Source: Candidatus Kuenenbacteria bacterium
Lineage (GTDB): Bacteria > Patescibacteriota > Patescibacteriia > UBA2196 > GWA2-42-15
Direction: 5' to 3'
Length of the DNA stretch: 33,673 nt
NCBI GenBank assembly: GCA_012798565.1
Contig: JAAZMX010000028.1
Span: 1 to 33,673, forward strand
The notes below the pieces were generated by a model. It had not been told where the DNA came from. It saw only the letters and a list, made by a program, of their open reading frames with translations, and searched no databases. Position numbers and translations under genes: made by a program. This document shows positions 1 through 6,956 of the stretch, one piece after another. How positions within the stretch are numbered: position 1 is the stretch's first letter; each line of letters begins with the position of its first letter.

Positions 1-56
1 GATTCTACTAATTCTTTGTTCTTAACAAAATTCTGTGAAAATTTAATATCTCTCAT
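1..56 (-). CDS. Partial 5' end of an Erm-like rRNA adenine N6-methyltransferase
   Basis: An open frame on the minus strand starts at ATG 56-54 and runs off the left edge of the window after 18 codons. The peptide begins MRDIKFSQNF and continues VKNKELVE. The pattern I-K-(F/Y)-S-Q-N-F within the first ten residues is characteristic of Erm-type 23S rRNA (A2058) dimethyltransferases, and also resembles the start of the related KsgA/RsmA family. The gene lies about 80 bp beyond the attC-like site at 135-232, on the side away from the recombinase, so it would be the first gene of the next cassette in an integron-like reading. The methylase motifs lie outside the window, so the call rests on the N-terminal signature alone. 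No Shine-Dalgarno is visible, as for most genes here. Confidence 0.42.
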   Translation of the reverse strand, partial: MRDIKFSQNFVKNKELVE

Positions 57-134
57 AATGATTCAGGAAATAGACTCAAAATATTTAAGAAAATTTTTCC
101 ACCATGCTTTCCAAATTTGCCTCCAAAAAATTTC

Positions 135-232
135 GTCTAACGTTTCAGTATATGCGATGTTTTGCGGAGTAAAACGGAGCAAAATATGGGAGAGCGAAGT
201 GCAACGAGCGAACCGCATATACTGTGTTAGGC
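135..232 (-). other. Integron attC-like palindromic recombination site
   Basis: Read on the minus strand, the segment opens with GCCTAAC (fits the R'' consensus RYYYAAC) and closes with GTTAGAC (fits the R' consensus GTTRRRY). Just inside these boxes lies an 11-bp inverted repeat, CAGTATATGCG / CGCATATACTG. About 60 bp of less paired sequence fills the middle. The opening box is perfectly complementary to the GTTAGGC box at 4304-4310, which would be its partner if the intervening module circularised. The closing box differs by one base and would belong to the next unit. Total length of 98 bp is normal for attC. The 1-4 nt spacing between outer and inner stems is shorter than usual, so this is a candidate, not a proven site. 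Confidence 0.45.
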
Positions 233-375
233 GAGCCGAACGGAGCGATAGCGGAGTGAGAGTGCAACGTGCCTTGCGTATTTTTGAAAAATTTATCCAT
301 ATTATTCCGTTTTTGGCGGGCTTTTTATTATTGTATTTGATTTTTTTGTTTTGAAAAATGGAAGAGGGGTTGGGG
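211..375 (+). repeat. Left imperfect inverted repeat of the R-M module
   Basis: Read on the plus strand from the CGCATATA/GTTAGGC end, this segment matches the minus strand of 4206-4325. Shared blocks in order are GTTAGGCGA, TATTTTTGAAAAATTT, TTTTTGG(C/T)GGGCTTT, ATTTGATTTTTTT and GAGGGG. The left copy has about 40 extra bases after the core box, carrying CGGAGCGATAGCGGAG. The same 16-mer occurs at about 4186-4201, just inside the right repeat. With the right copy, it brackets the hsdS/hsdM-like genes. A third, weaker copy of the core-proximal part reads leftward from 141. Confidence 0.6.
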
Positions 376-399
376 GTGAATTCCATTTTTCAAAACTCC

Positions 400-1740
400 T
401 TATTTAATTGCTTTCTCAATAATTTCATCAATATTATTTCTTTCACTTTCAATCTTGCTTTTGATTTCTTCTTGCTTGTCTAATTCTGCCTTTATTTCAT
501 CAACGATTTTTCGTTGTTTATCCAATTCAGGTACAGGAATTTTTATATTTTCAACCATTGGAGTTGTTAATTGTGCTATTGTATTTCCAGTTTTTTCAAT
601 ACTTTGAAAATTTATAATACTTGCTAAATATTCATTTAAAATCAATTCTTCGTTTGGGATTACAGAAATCAATCTTACTATTGGAAAGTAACTTTCTTCT
701 CTTGCCACCGCAAAACCTATAGTTCCTCTTGCTGAAATAGTAGTTGCTTTGTCATTCACTCTTGCTTTTTTACAATATGCTATAAAACCTAAATTTTCTT
801 TTCCATTTGAAAAAATCGGGTATTTATAAGTTTCATCTTTTTCTTCTGAAAAATCTTTTGGCATATCTCCACCTGCAAAAATATTTTTAGCAATATTTTT
901 TATCTTGAAATATTTTACATTTGGAATTTGAAAATTTACCTTGTTATTAAGGCTTGTTGAAACATTAGATTTTAAGTCATTAGTTTGACTAATAATTGAA
1001 AACTCCACTTCAAAAAACTTTACCTTTTTACTTTCTTCAAACTTTTTTAAATCAAACCCAAACTCTCTTGCAAAAACTTTATTAATAATCTCTTGCGGAT
1101 CTTTGAGTTGACTTTTTAGTTCTTTGATTTTCTTTTCAATCGGTTCTATTTGAGCAACGATTTGGTCTTGATTTGGTTTTGGTATTAAAGGGATTTTGAT
1201 TTTCTTAAAATGGTCAGCATTCAAGCCGGGTTGAGCTTTCTTTTTGTAAGCTAAATCTTTTACCTGTGATTGAAATAGATTTGTTGTTGTGTAATAGAAA
1301 AGAAATTGCTGATTTACTTCTGAATTTCCTCTTAAAATATAAACATGCTCATTAACCATTACTTTGTTTGAGGGAAATAGAGAAAAATCTACCCAACAAG
1401 CTTTACCAGTTAAAGCACCATCTTTACATATTAAAATATCATTATTTTGCACCTTCCCTTTAGTGGCACTTTCATAAAAATCAAACGATACATAGGGAAT
1501 TTTTGATAATTCAAGACTTCCGCCTTTTCCAATTTGCTCGCCACCCAAACTTATTGCTTCACCCTCATCTTCATCTTTAATACCGCCTTTAGGTCTGTTT
1601 CCAGCCTCGCAGGTGCTAAGAAAATTATTGATTTTGTCATATTTATATTTTGATTCAGGCAAAACAAAAGGAATCCAAAGGCGAAGACTTTCTTTTGATT
1701 TTAATTCCGCAAAATCTATTGAAAAAGTTTTTAATCCCAT
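400..1740 (-). CDS. hsdS: Type I-like restriction-modification specificity subunit (HsdS)
   Basis: This 446-residue protein has the two-halved design of S subunits. A first target-recognition domain (about residues 20-190) is followed by a helical conserved region near 195-240, rich in K/E and containing the QIVAQIEPIEKKI type motif. A second recognition domain (about 265-405) is followed by a C-terminal helical region with a matching QRKIVDEIKAELDKQ motif. The phrase YPIFSNGKENLGFI is typical of HsdS recognition domains. It would direct the partner methylase to a bipartite DNA site. Its start overlaps the end of the upstream methylase gene by 10 bp, so the two are translationally coupled. 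The sequence is more AT-rich than the housekeeping genes, which fits acquisition. The length is normal for the family, so I see no truncation. Confidence 0.88.
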   Translation of the reverse strand: MGLKTFSIDFAELKSKESLRLWIPFVLPESKYKYDKINNFLSTCEAGNRPKGGIKDEDEGEAISLGGEQIGKGGSLELSKIPYVSFDFYESATKGKVQNNDILICKDGALTGKACWVDFSLFPSNKVMVNEHVYILRGNSEVNQQFLFYYTTTNLFQSQVKDLAYKKKAQPGLNADHFKKIKIPLIPKPNQDQIVAQIEPIEKKIKELKSQLKDPQEIINKVFAREFGFDLKKFEESKKVKFFEVEFSIISQTNDLKSNVSTSLNNKVNFQIPNVKYFKIKNIAKNIFAGGDMPKDFSEEKDETYKYPIFSNGKENLGFIAYCKKARVNDKATTISARGTIGFAVAREESYFPIVRLISVIPNEELILNEYLASIINFQSIEKTGNTIAQLTTPMVENIKIPVPELDKQRKIVDEIKAELDKQEEIKSKIESERNNIDEIIEKAIK

Positions 1741-4115
1741 AGTACACCTCTTAAATAATCTAAAGCGGTTTCTTTTACTCCGTCATCTACTAAAACCTCG
1801 CATTTTTCGTTTACACGATAAAGTTCATTTGGCATTGGTTTCTCACCTCTTTTGGTTCTCTTGTAGCCGACATTTTCTACTTCTGCCATAAATATTTTAT
1901 AGTTTAGTTCTTTGGCAACTTCACCAAAAACCCACCAAGTATTCACAAAACCAAAAACATCTTTTGTGTCATTGTCATATTTACAAAGTTCTTTTAGTTC
2001 ATCTTTGTATTTTTCCACAAGTTCTTTCGCTGATAGTTTTTGATCATCTTCTTCAATATAATCTTTGAGCATTTTTGCCAAAATTTCTTTTTCTTCTTTT
2101 TCGGTTAAGTCTTTTATTGAAGGCAATTTTGTGCGGTCTTTTTCGTCAAGATAAACTGCTGACAAATTTTCACATCTGGTTTTAAGATTGCTCCACTCGT
2201 TAGAATATTTGCTCCAAAGTTTATTCCATTCTTCAATTTCTGCTTTTGTCTTCTTTTGAGCAAAAAGCAAACTCGTCTTTGTACTGGTAAATGGTTCAAA
2301 AGTAAGTTGAGGCAAAGAAACAACCGCTTTGACTTTGAAATATTTGTAAATAAAAAGTCTGATATATTTGTTTTCTGTCGTATCAAAGACACTTTCAGGC
2401 AAAACAACACCAAAACGCCCATTTGGTTTAAGGAGTTGATACCACCTTTCTACAAATAAGTTTTCAGAGTTCTTTTTATCTCCAAAAATAAATTCATTTT
2501 TAACATTCTTTTTTGTGTCATTATCCAAATCAACACTAAAAGGCGGATTAGTTATAATACAATCAAATTGTCCGTTTACTTCTTTATCAAAATAAACTTT
2601 GTCTTGTTCGTATTGTTTTAGGAAGTTTGGAGCAGTTTCTTTGTCGTAAAATTTGAAAGGTAAAAGTCCGTCTTTAACAAAAATATTGGTTGAGCCGTCT
2701 CCATGCAAAATCATATTTACTTTTGTCGCTGTTCCGAGATTGAAATTGATTTCCACACCATAAATAAAATTTGAAGCCCATTTATTTTCTCTATGGTCTG
2801 GTATAAACCATTGATGAAATTTGTCTTCTACATCTCTTGTTTCGTGAAGTTTGTCTTTAAATCTCCTTTTTACATTTTCAGTGATAAATTTCATATATTC
2901 AATAAGGAAAGTTCCGCTACCTGCACTCGGATCAATCAAATATGGAATTTCCAAATCATTATTAACTCTTTCAATCGCCAATTTATCAAGTTGTAATCCC
3001 CAAAGTAAAAATTTCACAACATTGATGTGAGTAAAAAATTGCCCTTTAGTTTGTTTAAATCCTTCTCTGATTATTCCTTCAAAAAAGTCTCCTAAAATAT
3101 CTTTTCCGTTAAAACTATTTTTCCCGTCCACAAAGCTAAATCTTTCAAGTTCTGCGACTGTATATTTTAGTTTGTTAAGTGAAAACTTGTTTTCGTCTAT
3201 AACAAAGGACTTTTTAAGTTTTGCTTCATCAACAATATTCAATCTTTGTTTTAAGGCTCTTCTGTAAAGCTCGTTTATTCTTTCAAAAAGTTGATCGTTA
3301 GATTCAAAACTTTCTCCGTCTTTGAATGAGAAAATCTGAAAGTCATATTTTTCGCCTTTTTTCTTTTCTGATTCATCTTGGATTTTGGCAAGAATGATAT
3401 TTACCAAAGAAGAAAAAACATCATTATCATCGGTACCACCGCCACCCCAAAGAACATTGTGTAAATTTTTTCTAAGTCCGTCTAATTGTTCGTGAGTAAA
3501 ACTTGTTTCTAAATCTTTTTTACCATTTTTAATGTATGGTTCTTTTTGTGCTTTCCCGTATCTTTCAGGCAATTCATCGGCAAAATCTCTGACTTCTTTC
3601 CACGAATCAAAAGAAGTAAACTTTTCATAATCAATCAAAATACATTTGTCTTTGATTTCGCTTTCGTTTGGTTCAAAAGTATAAAGAACAAGATATTTTA
3701 CATTGTTGCCTTGTCCTTTTTCTTGTGAAGCAAGATTGAAAAGTTGTTTTTCAATTACTTCGTCTTTGTCTTTTTCATAATCTTGTGGACTTTTTAATTC
3801 AATATAAAGGAAAGCATCACCTTTATCATCTCTGACGATTATATCAATTCTTGGCTTGTTTACTTTTGGTCTTCCAATATCATATTGCTTTTCAAGTTCA
3901 ATGTTTTCAGGTTTATACCCTAATTCATTTACTAGTTTGGCTAGAACAAAAGCTCTGACGATTTCTTCATCGCCTCTAAATTTATCAATCTTCCAACCCT
4001 TGATCTTTTCAGAATACTTTACTTTTTTATTCTCAAAATCGTAGCTTTCAACAACTTTTATCTTTTGCTTATCCAAATATTGCTTGATGATTTTATAATC
4101 CATATTGACCGCCAT
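1731..4115 (-). CDS. Nuclease-methyltransferase fusion subunit of an R-M system (HSDR_N domain plus N6-adenine MTase)
   Basis: The 794-residue protein combines two activities. Residues about 45-150 look like the HSDR_N PD-(D/E)XK nuclease domain: D91 in RIDIIVRDD and E106-x-K108 in YIELKSP. A helical stretch is followed by an HsdM-type adenine methylase with SAM motif I DPSAGSGTF (395-403) and catalytic motif IV NPPF (523-526). Together with the adjacent HsdS it would recognise, methylate and possibly cut DNA without a separate HsdR, an arrangement like BcgI-type systems. No helicase/translocase HsdR gene is in the window. An alternative start is ATG 4103, with GGCGG just upstream. A good promoter lies 20 bp upstream of the ORF start. 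Whether the nuclease domain cleaves or only binds cannot be judged from sequence. Confidence 0.85.
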   Translation of the reverse strand: MAVNMDYKIIKQYLDKQKIKVVESYDFENKKVKYSEKIKGWKIDKFRGDEEIVRAFVLAKLVNELGYKPENIELEKQYDIGRPKVNKPRIDIIVRDDKGDAFLYIELKSPQDYEKDKDEVIEKQLFNLASQEKGQGNNVKYLVLYTFEPNESEIKDKCILIDYEKFTSFDSWKEVRDFADELPERYGKAQKEPYIKNGKKDLETSFTHEQLDGLRKNLHNVLWGGGGTDDNDVFSSLVNIILAKIQDESEKKKGEKYDFQIFSFKDGESFESNDQLFERINELYRRALKQRLNIVDEAKLKKSFVIDENKFSLNKLKYTVAELERFSFVDGKNSFNGKDILGDFFEGIIREGFKQTKGQFFTHINVVKFLLWGLQLDKLAIERVNNDLEIPYLIDPSAGSGTFLIEYMKFITENVKRRFKDKLHETRDVEDKFHQWFIPDHRENKWASNFIYGVEINFNLGTATKVNMILHGDGSTNIFVKDGLLPFKFYDKETAPNFLKQYEQDKVYFDKEVNGQFDCIITNPPFSVDLDNDTKKNVKNEFIFGDKKNSENLFVERWYQLLKPNGRFGVVLPESVFDTTENKYIRLFIYKYFKVKAVVSLPQLTFEPFTSTKTSLLFAQKKTKAEIEEWNKLWSKYSNEWSNLKTRCENLSAVYLDEKDRTKLPSIKDLTEKEEKEILAKMLKDYIEEDDQKLSAKELVEKYKDELKELCKYDNDTKDVFGFVNTWWVFGEVAKELNYKIFMAEVENVGYKRTKRGEKPMPNELYRVNEKCEVLVDDGVKETALDYLRGVLWD

Positions 4116-4136
4116 TAAATAGTTAAAATTGTTTCC

Positions 4137-4166
4137 ATTATATAAGTATTTCTCTTATTTATTCAA
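4137..4166 (-). promoter_or_regulatory. Sigma70-like promoter of the R-M module
   Basis: On the minus strand TTGAAT is followed after 18 bp by TATAAT. The -10 box ends about 20 bp before the annotated ATG of the methylase-nuclease gene. The promoter lies inside the repeat-bounded unit, so the module would carry its own expression signal when moved. Confidence 0.6.
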
Positions 4167-4205
4167 TTTATTATAAATCGTTTTCGGAGCGATAGCGGAG
4201 AAAAC

Positions 4206-4325
4206 ACCTTTTACCCCCCTCTTTAAAAATTAAAAAAATCAAATTCCTTATTTCTTAAAGCCCACCAAAAACATTTTAAAAACAAATTTTTCAAAAATAT
4301 GTCGCCTAACTCGTTTATATGCGAA
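4206..4325 (-). repeat. Right imperfect inverted repeat of the R-M module with integron-like core box
   Basis: Read on the minus strand, this is the partner of 211-375. It starts with CGCATATA, then the core box GTTAGGC (4310-4304), then CGACATATTTTTGAAAAATTT and the further shared blocks. On the plus strand, the bases from 4302 rightward (CGCCTAAC...TATATGCG...TTTGCGGA) also resemble 134-168. That makes it half of the palindrome found intact at 135-232. It sits about 110 bp upstream of the recombinase start, where an attI site would be expected. Confidence 0.55.
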
Positions 4326-4350
4326 GTGTTTGCGGATAAGGTGCCTAAAG

Positions 4351-4380
4351 TTGTATCTTATACGAACTTGATGATATAAT
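4351..4380 (+). promoter_or_regulatory. Promoter of the tyrosine recombinase gene
   Basis: TTGTAT, an 18-bp spacer and a perfect TATAAT precede the recombinase ATG by 37 bp. The -35 box lies inside an imperfect palindrome (AAGTTGTAT ctt ATACgAACTT, 4348-4369). Anything binding that palindrome, including the recombinase itself, would be placed to repress the promoter. Confidence 0.55.
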
Positions 4381-4417
4381 TTACTTAGACAGCCATCAAT
4401 TTAATTCTAGGCTTTTT

Positions 4418-5248
4418 ATGGATATTGCGCAATGTTTAGAACAAGCTAGGAGAGAATTAAAGTTAAGGAATTATAGCCCAAAGACTATTAAGGCTTATTT
4501 GTATTATCTGAAAGAATATGTCGCTTTTTTAACCAAAGACAAAGATAGGTTCAGAAAACTTGCATCGGGGGAAAAAGTCAGGATATTTTTATCAGCCAAA
4601 CAAGACAAAGGAATGTCAGGACAGACGCTCAACCTGTGCTTGCAGGCGATCAAGTTTTTTTATCGAGAAATTTTGAAATCAACAGAAAAGATTGATTTGA
4701 AATTTTCTAAAGTCAATAAAAGATTGCCGGAAATTTTATCACGGATAGAAATTGAAAGGTTGCTGTCCACAATTAAAAACGACAAACACAGATTGATGAC
4801 TGCTCTAAGCTATGGAGCAGGCTTGAGAGTCAGTGAAGTGATAAACCTAAAAATTAAAGATATTGATTTGACGGAATTAACCATTCACTTGAAAGAAGCT
4901 AAGGGTAAAAAAGATCGTTTAACTATTTTTCCAGCAAAATTGAAAGATGAGACGGTGAAAATAATTGCAGCTAGGAGCGCAGGCGATTATTTGTTTATGA
5001 GTGAACGCGGAGGAAAATTAACCGAGCGTACGGCCCAAAAAATTTTTGAGAATGCTTTGGGTGCCGCTAAGATAAAAAAGCCGGCCAGCTTTCATTCGCT
5101 GCGCCATAGCTTTGCCACACACTTGCTCGAAAATGGCGTGGACGTACGTTATGTGCAGGAACTTTTGGGACATGCTAATATTAGGACAACACAGATCTAT
5201 ACCAAGGTGACTAACCCAAGCCTGAAGAACATTAAGAGTCCGTTATAA
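4418..5248 (+). CDS. Tyrosine recombinase, Xer / integron-integrase-like
   Basis: A 276-residue tyrosine recombinase. Residues 1-90 form the SAM-like N-terminal core-binding domain (NYSPKTIKAYLYYLKEY). The catalytic domain carries the full set: R137 (GAGLRVSEV), K165, H226-x-x-R229 (HSLRHSFATHLL), H252 (LLGHANI) and nucleophile Y261 (TTQIYTKV). Length and layout match a single-chain Xer enzyme. The extra segment between motifs that marks IntI integrases is absent. The C-terminal NIKSPL tail resembles the RSPL ending of integron integrases, and also occurs in Xer-like enzymes. The gene diverges from the repeat-bounded R-M module to its left, so it may mobilise that module. It could equally be the cell's chromosome-dimer recombinase. 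Confidence 0.87.
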   Translation: MDIAQCLEQARRELKLRNYSPKTIKAYLYYLKEYVAFLTKDKDRFRKLASGEKVRIFLSAKQDKGMSGQTLNLCLQAIKFFYREILKSTEKIDLKFSKVNKRLPEILSRIEIERLLSTIKNDKHRLMTALSYGAGLRVSEVINLKIKDIDLTELTIHLKEAKGKKDRLTIFPAKLKDETVKIIAARSAGDYLFMSERGGKLTERTAQKIFENALGAAKIKKPASFHSLRHSFATHLLENGVDVRYVQELLGHANIRTTQIYTKVTNPSLKNIKSPL

Positions 5249-5266
5249 ATAACACGGGATCCCTCC

Positions 5267-5281
5267 CCGCCGATTCGGCGG
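5267..5281. repeat. Short hairpin CCGCCGATTCGGCGG between recombinase and flippase
   Basis: A perfect inverted repeat, preceded by GGATCCCT, in the 44-bp gap. It lacks a following T-run, so terminator function is doubtful. Close copies occur in the vanW terminator and twice within the 23S rRNA gene. Confidence 0.55.
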
Positions 5282-5292
5282 TTTAGGATAGA

Positions 5293-6795
5293 ATGTTTTT
5301 TATGAGATTATCGAGTAAAATCGCTTTAAATACTATTATTCACACAGCAGGCAAATTTGGCGCGTCAGCCATCGGGCTTTTGGTCGTGGCGATTTTGGCG
5401 CGCTATTTGGGAGTTGAAGGCTATGGCCAATACACTACGGTTTTTTCTTTTTTGTTTTTTTTCGCGGTGTTGTCTGATCTCGGATTATACGTAGTGGTGG
5501 TGAACGAGCTGAAGCGTAGCCGATTTGGTGAGGAAAAATTTTTGAATAATATTTTTACTTTGCGGCTGGTCTCGGCGACCGTGATGATGGTCTTGGCTTG
5601 CGGCTTGGTGTGGTTTTTCCCATATGCATCGATCGTTCGTAAAGGAGTTTTGATCGCCGCTGTTTCTATCTGGCTCAGTCTTTTGGATCAAATCATGGTG
5701 GCTTTTTTCCAGAACCGGGCGGAAATGAAACGAGTGGCCTTAGCCGAGATGGTGAGCAAAGTGGTGGTGTTGATTTTGACCATGGCGGCGATTTATTTAA
5801 AAATGAACTTGATGATAGTCCTGGCTGTTGTGGTGGTTGGGGCTTTGGTGAATACGGGAATAAATTTTTGCTATTTGATGAAGCTTACGCCAATCAGACT
5901 GGAGGCGGACCGAGAAACCTGGAAAGAAATATTTCATCTGGCTTGGCCAGTGGCGGTGACATCGATTTTTTCTCTGATTTATTTCAAGGCGGACACCCTG
6001 CTTTTGTCGCTTTTGCCAGTGAGTCATTTTTACGCCCTGAATAACAGCGAGGCGGTAGGAATTTATGGCGCGCCATACAAAATATTGGAAGTCTTAATTG
6101 CCTGGCCAGCGATTTTTATGGGGCTGGTGTCACCAATTTTGTCGCGAAAATGGGCGGAGAAAGATGAAGCAGGATTTAAAAGAGTTTTCGGGCGAGCGTT
6201 GTCTGGACTACTGATTATCATTTGTCCGATGATCGCTGGCGCGATGATTCTGGCGCGACCCCTAATTGTATTAATCGCGGGAACAGAATTTGTTCGGTCA
6301 GCTGTAATTTTGCAGATCTTAATTTGGGCGACGGGGATTATTTTTGTGAGCCATCTGACGACCTATGCTTTGATTGCTCTGGGCAAGCAAAAAAAGATGA
6401 TTGGCTATTATGTGGCGGCGGCGATTTTGGCCGTGGTTGGCTATGTGATTTTTATTCCGCGTTATGCGTATTTCGCGGCGGCGGCGATCACGGTAGCGGT
6501 GGAATTATTCATGCTGATAACGACAGCAATACTCTTGCGCCGTAGCGTGGCGGTGGGTGTGGAGTGGAAAATATTTGGGAAGGCTTTGGCGGCGACGGTC
6601 GCCATGAGCGCAGCACTTTTGATATTGCCAGCGATGAATGTTTTACTCTTGGGGGTGGTCGGAGCGGTGGTGTATGTGACAGTTTTGTTTTTATTGAAAG
6701 GGGTGGATGGGGAGATGGTGAGGGAAATGATGGGCAGACGTACAAGCTCCAATTTCCAATTTCCAAATAAATCCCAAATTCAAAATCCAAAATAA
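5293..6795 (+). CDS. Polysaccharide/lipid flippase (Wzx/MurJ-like, MATE-type fold)
   Basis: A 500-residue, very hydrophobic protein with about 12-14 predicted membrane segments. The opening (ALNTIIHTAGKFGASAIGLLVVAILARYLG, seen in parts) matches the N-terminus of polysaccharide biosynthesis flippases: a helix, then RYLGVEGYGQY. It would move undecaprenyl-linked sugar units across the membrane. The O-antigen-ligase-like gene just downstream supports a cell-surface glycan role. AGGA lies 5 bp before ATG 5293, so this start is reasonable. A second ATG occurs three codons later. The last roughly 20 residues (from SSNFQFPNK) are encoded by a dispersed CAATTTCCAA-type repeat that has run into the gene and supplies the stop. 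The native C-terminus probably ended shortly before. Confidence 0.85.
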   Translation: MFFMRLSSKIALNTIIHTAGKFGASAIGLLVVAILARYLGVEGYGQYTTVFSFLFFFAVLSDLGLYVVVVNELKRSRFGEEKFLNNIFTLRLVSATVMMVLACGLVWFFPYASIVRKGVLIAAVSIWLSLLDQIMVAFFQNRAEMKRVALAEMVSKVVVLILTMAAIYLKMNLMIVLAVVVVGALVNTGINFCYLMKLTPIRLEADRETWKEIFHLAWPVAVTSIFSLIYFKADTLLLSLLPVSHFYALNNSEAVGIYGAPYKILEVLIAWPAIFMGLVSPILSRKWAEKDEAGFKRVFGRALSGLLIIICPMIAGAMILARPLIVLIAGTEFVRSAVILQILIWATGIIFVSHLTTYALIALGKQKKMIGYYVAAAILAVVGYVIFIPRYAYFAAAAITVAVELFMLITTAILLRRSVAVGVEWKIFGKALAATVAMSAALLILPAMNVLLLGVVGAVVYVTVLFLLKGVDGEMVREMMGRRTSSNFQFPNKSQIQNPK

Positions 6796-6815
6796 GCACC
6801 AAGCTCAAAATTTAA
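6748..6815 (+). repeat. CAATTTCCAA-type dispersed repeat
   Basis: A low-complexity tract of CCAATTTCCAA, CCCAAATTC and AAAATCCAAA units spans the 3' end of the flippase gene and the first bases after its stop. Related tracts occur inside leuS (12681-12740) and queA (28218-28275). Confidence 0.65.
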
Positions 6816-6817
6816 AC

Positions 6818-6956
6818 TGTCATTCTCGGACTCGGCCGTGCGAACGGCCAAGATCCGGGAATCCAAACATTATTTAAATAAATTTTCTTTCTCTTTTTTT
6901 ATTTTTGGATCCCCGGGTCGTTCCCGAAGATACAGCGGGGTCGCCCGAGGATGACA
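6818..6956. repeat. Long imperfect inverted-repeat element
   Basis: The left arm starts CTGTCATTCTCGG and ends CCGGGAATCCAAA. The right arm starts TTTGGATCCCCGGG and ends CGAGGATGACAG. The arms pair imperfectly around an AT-rich centre. The right end supplies ATGACAG, the nominal start of the next ORF. It resembles the short palindromic intergenic elements scattered in many bacterial genomes. Confidence 0.65.

Noticed and set aside
16-354. 112-aa plus-strand ORF (and the 107-aa minus ORF 63-386)
   Set aside because: Both read through the attC-like palindrome and the inverted repeat, with no Shine-Dalgarno and no domain-like pattern. They follow from the repeat sequence being open in several frames.
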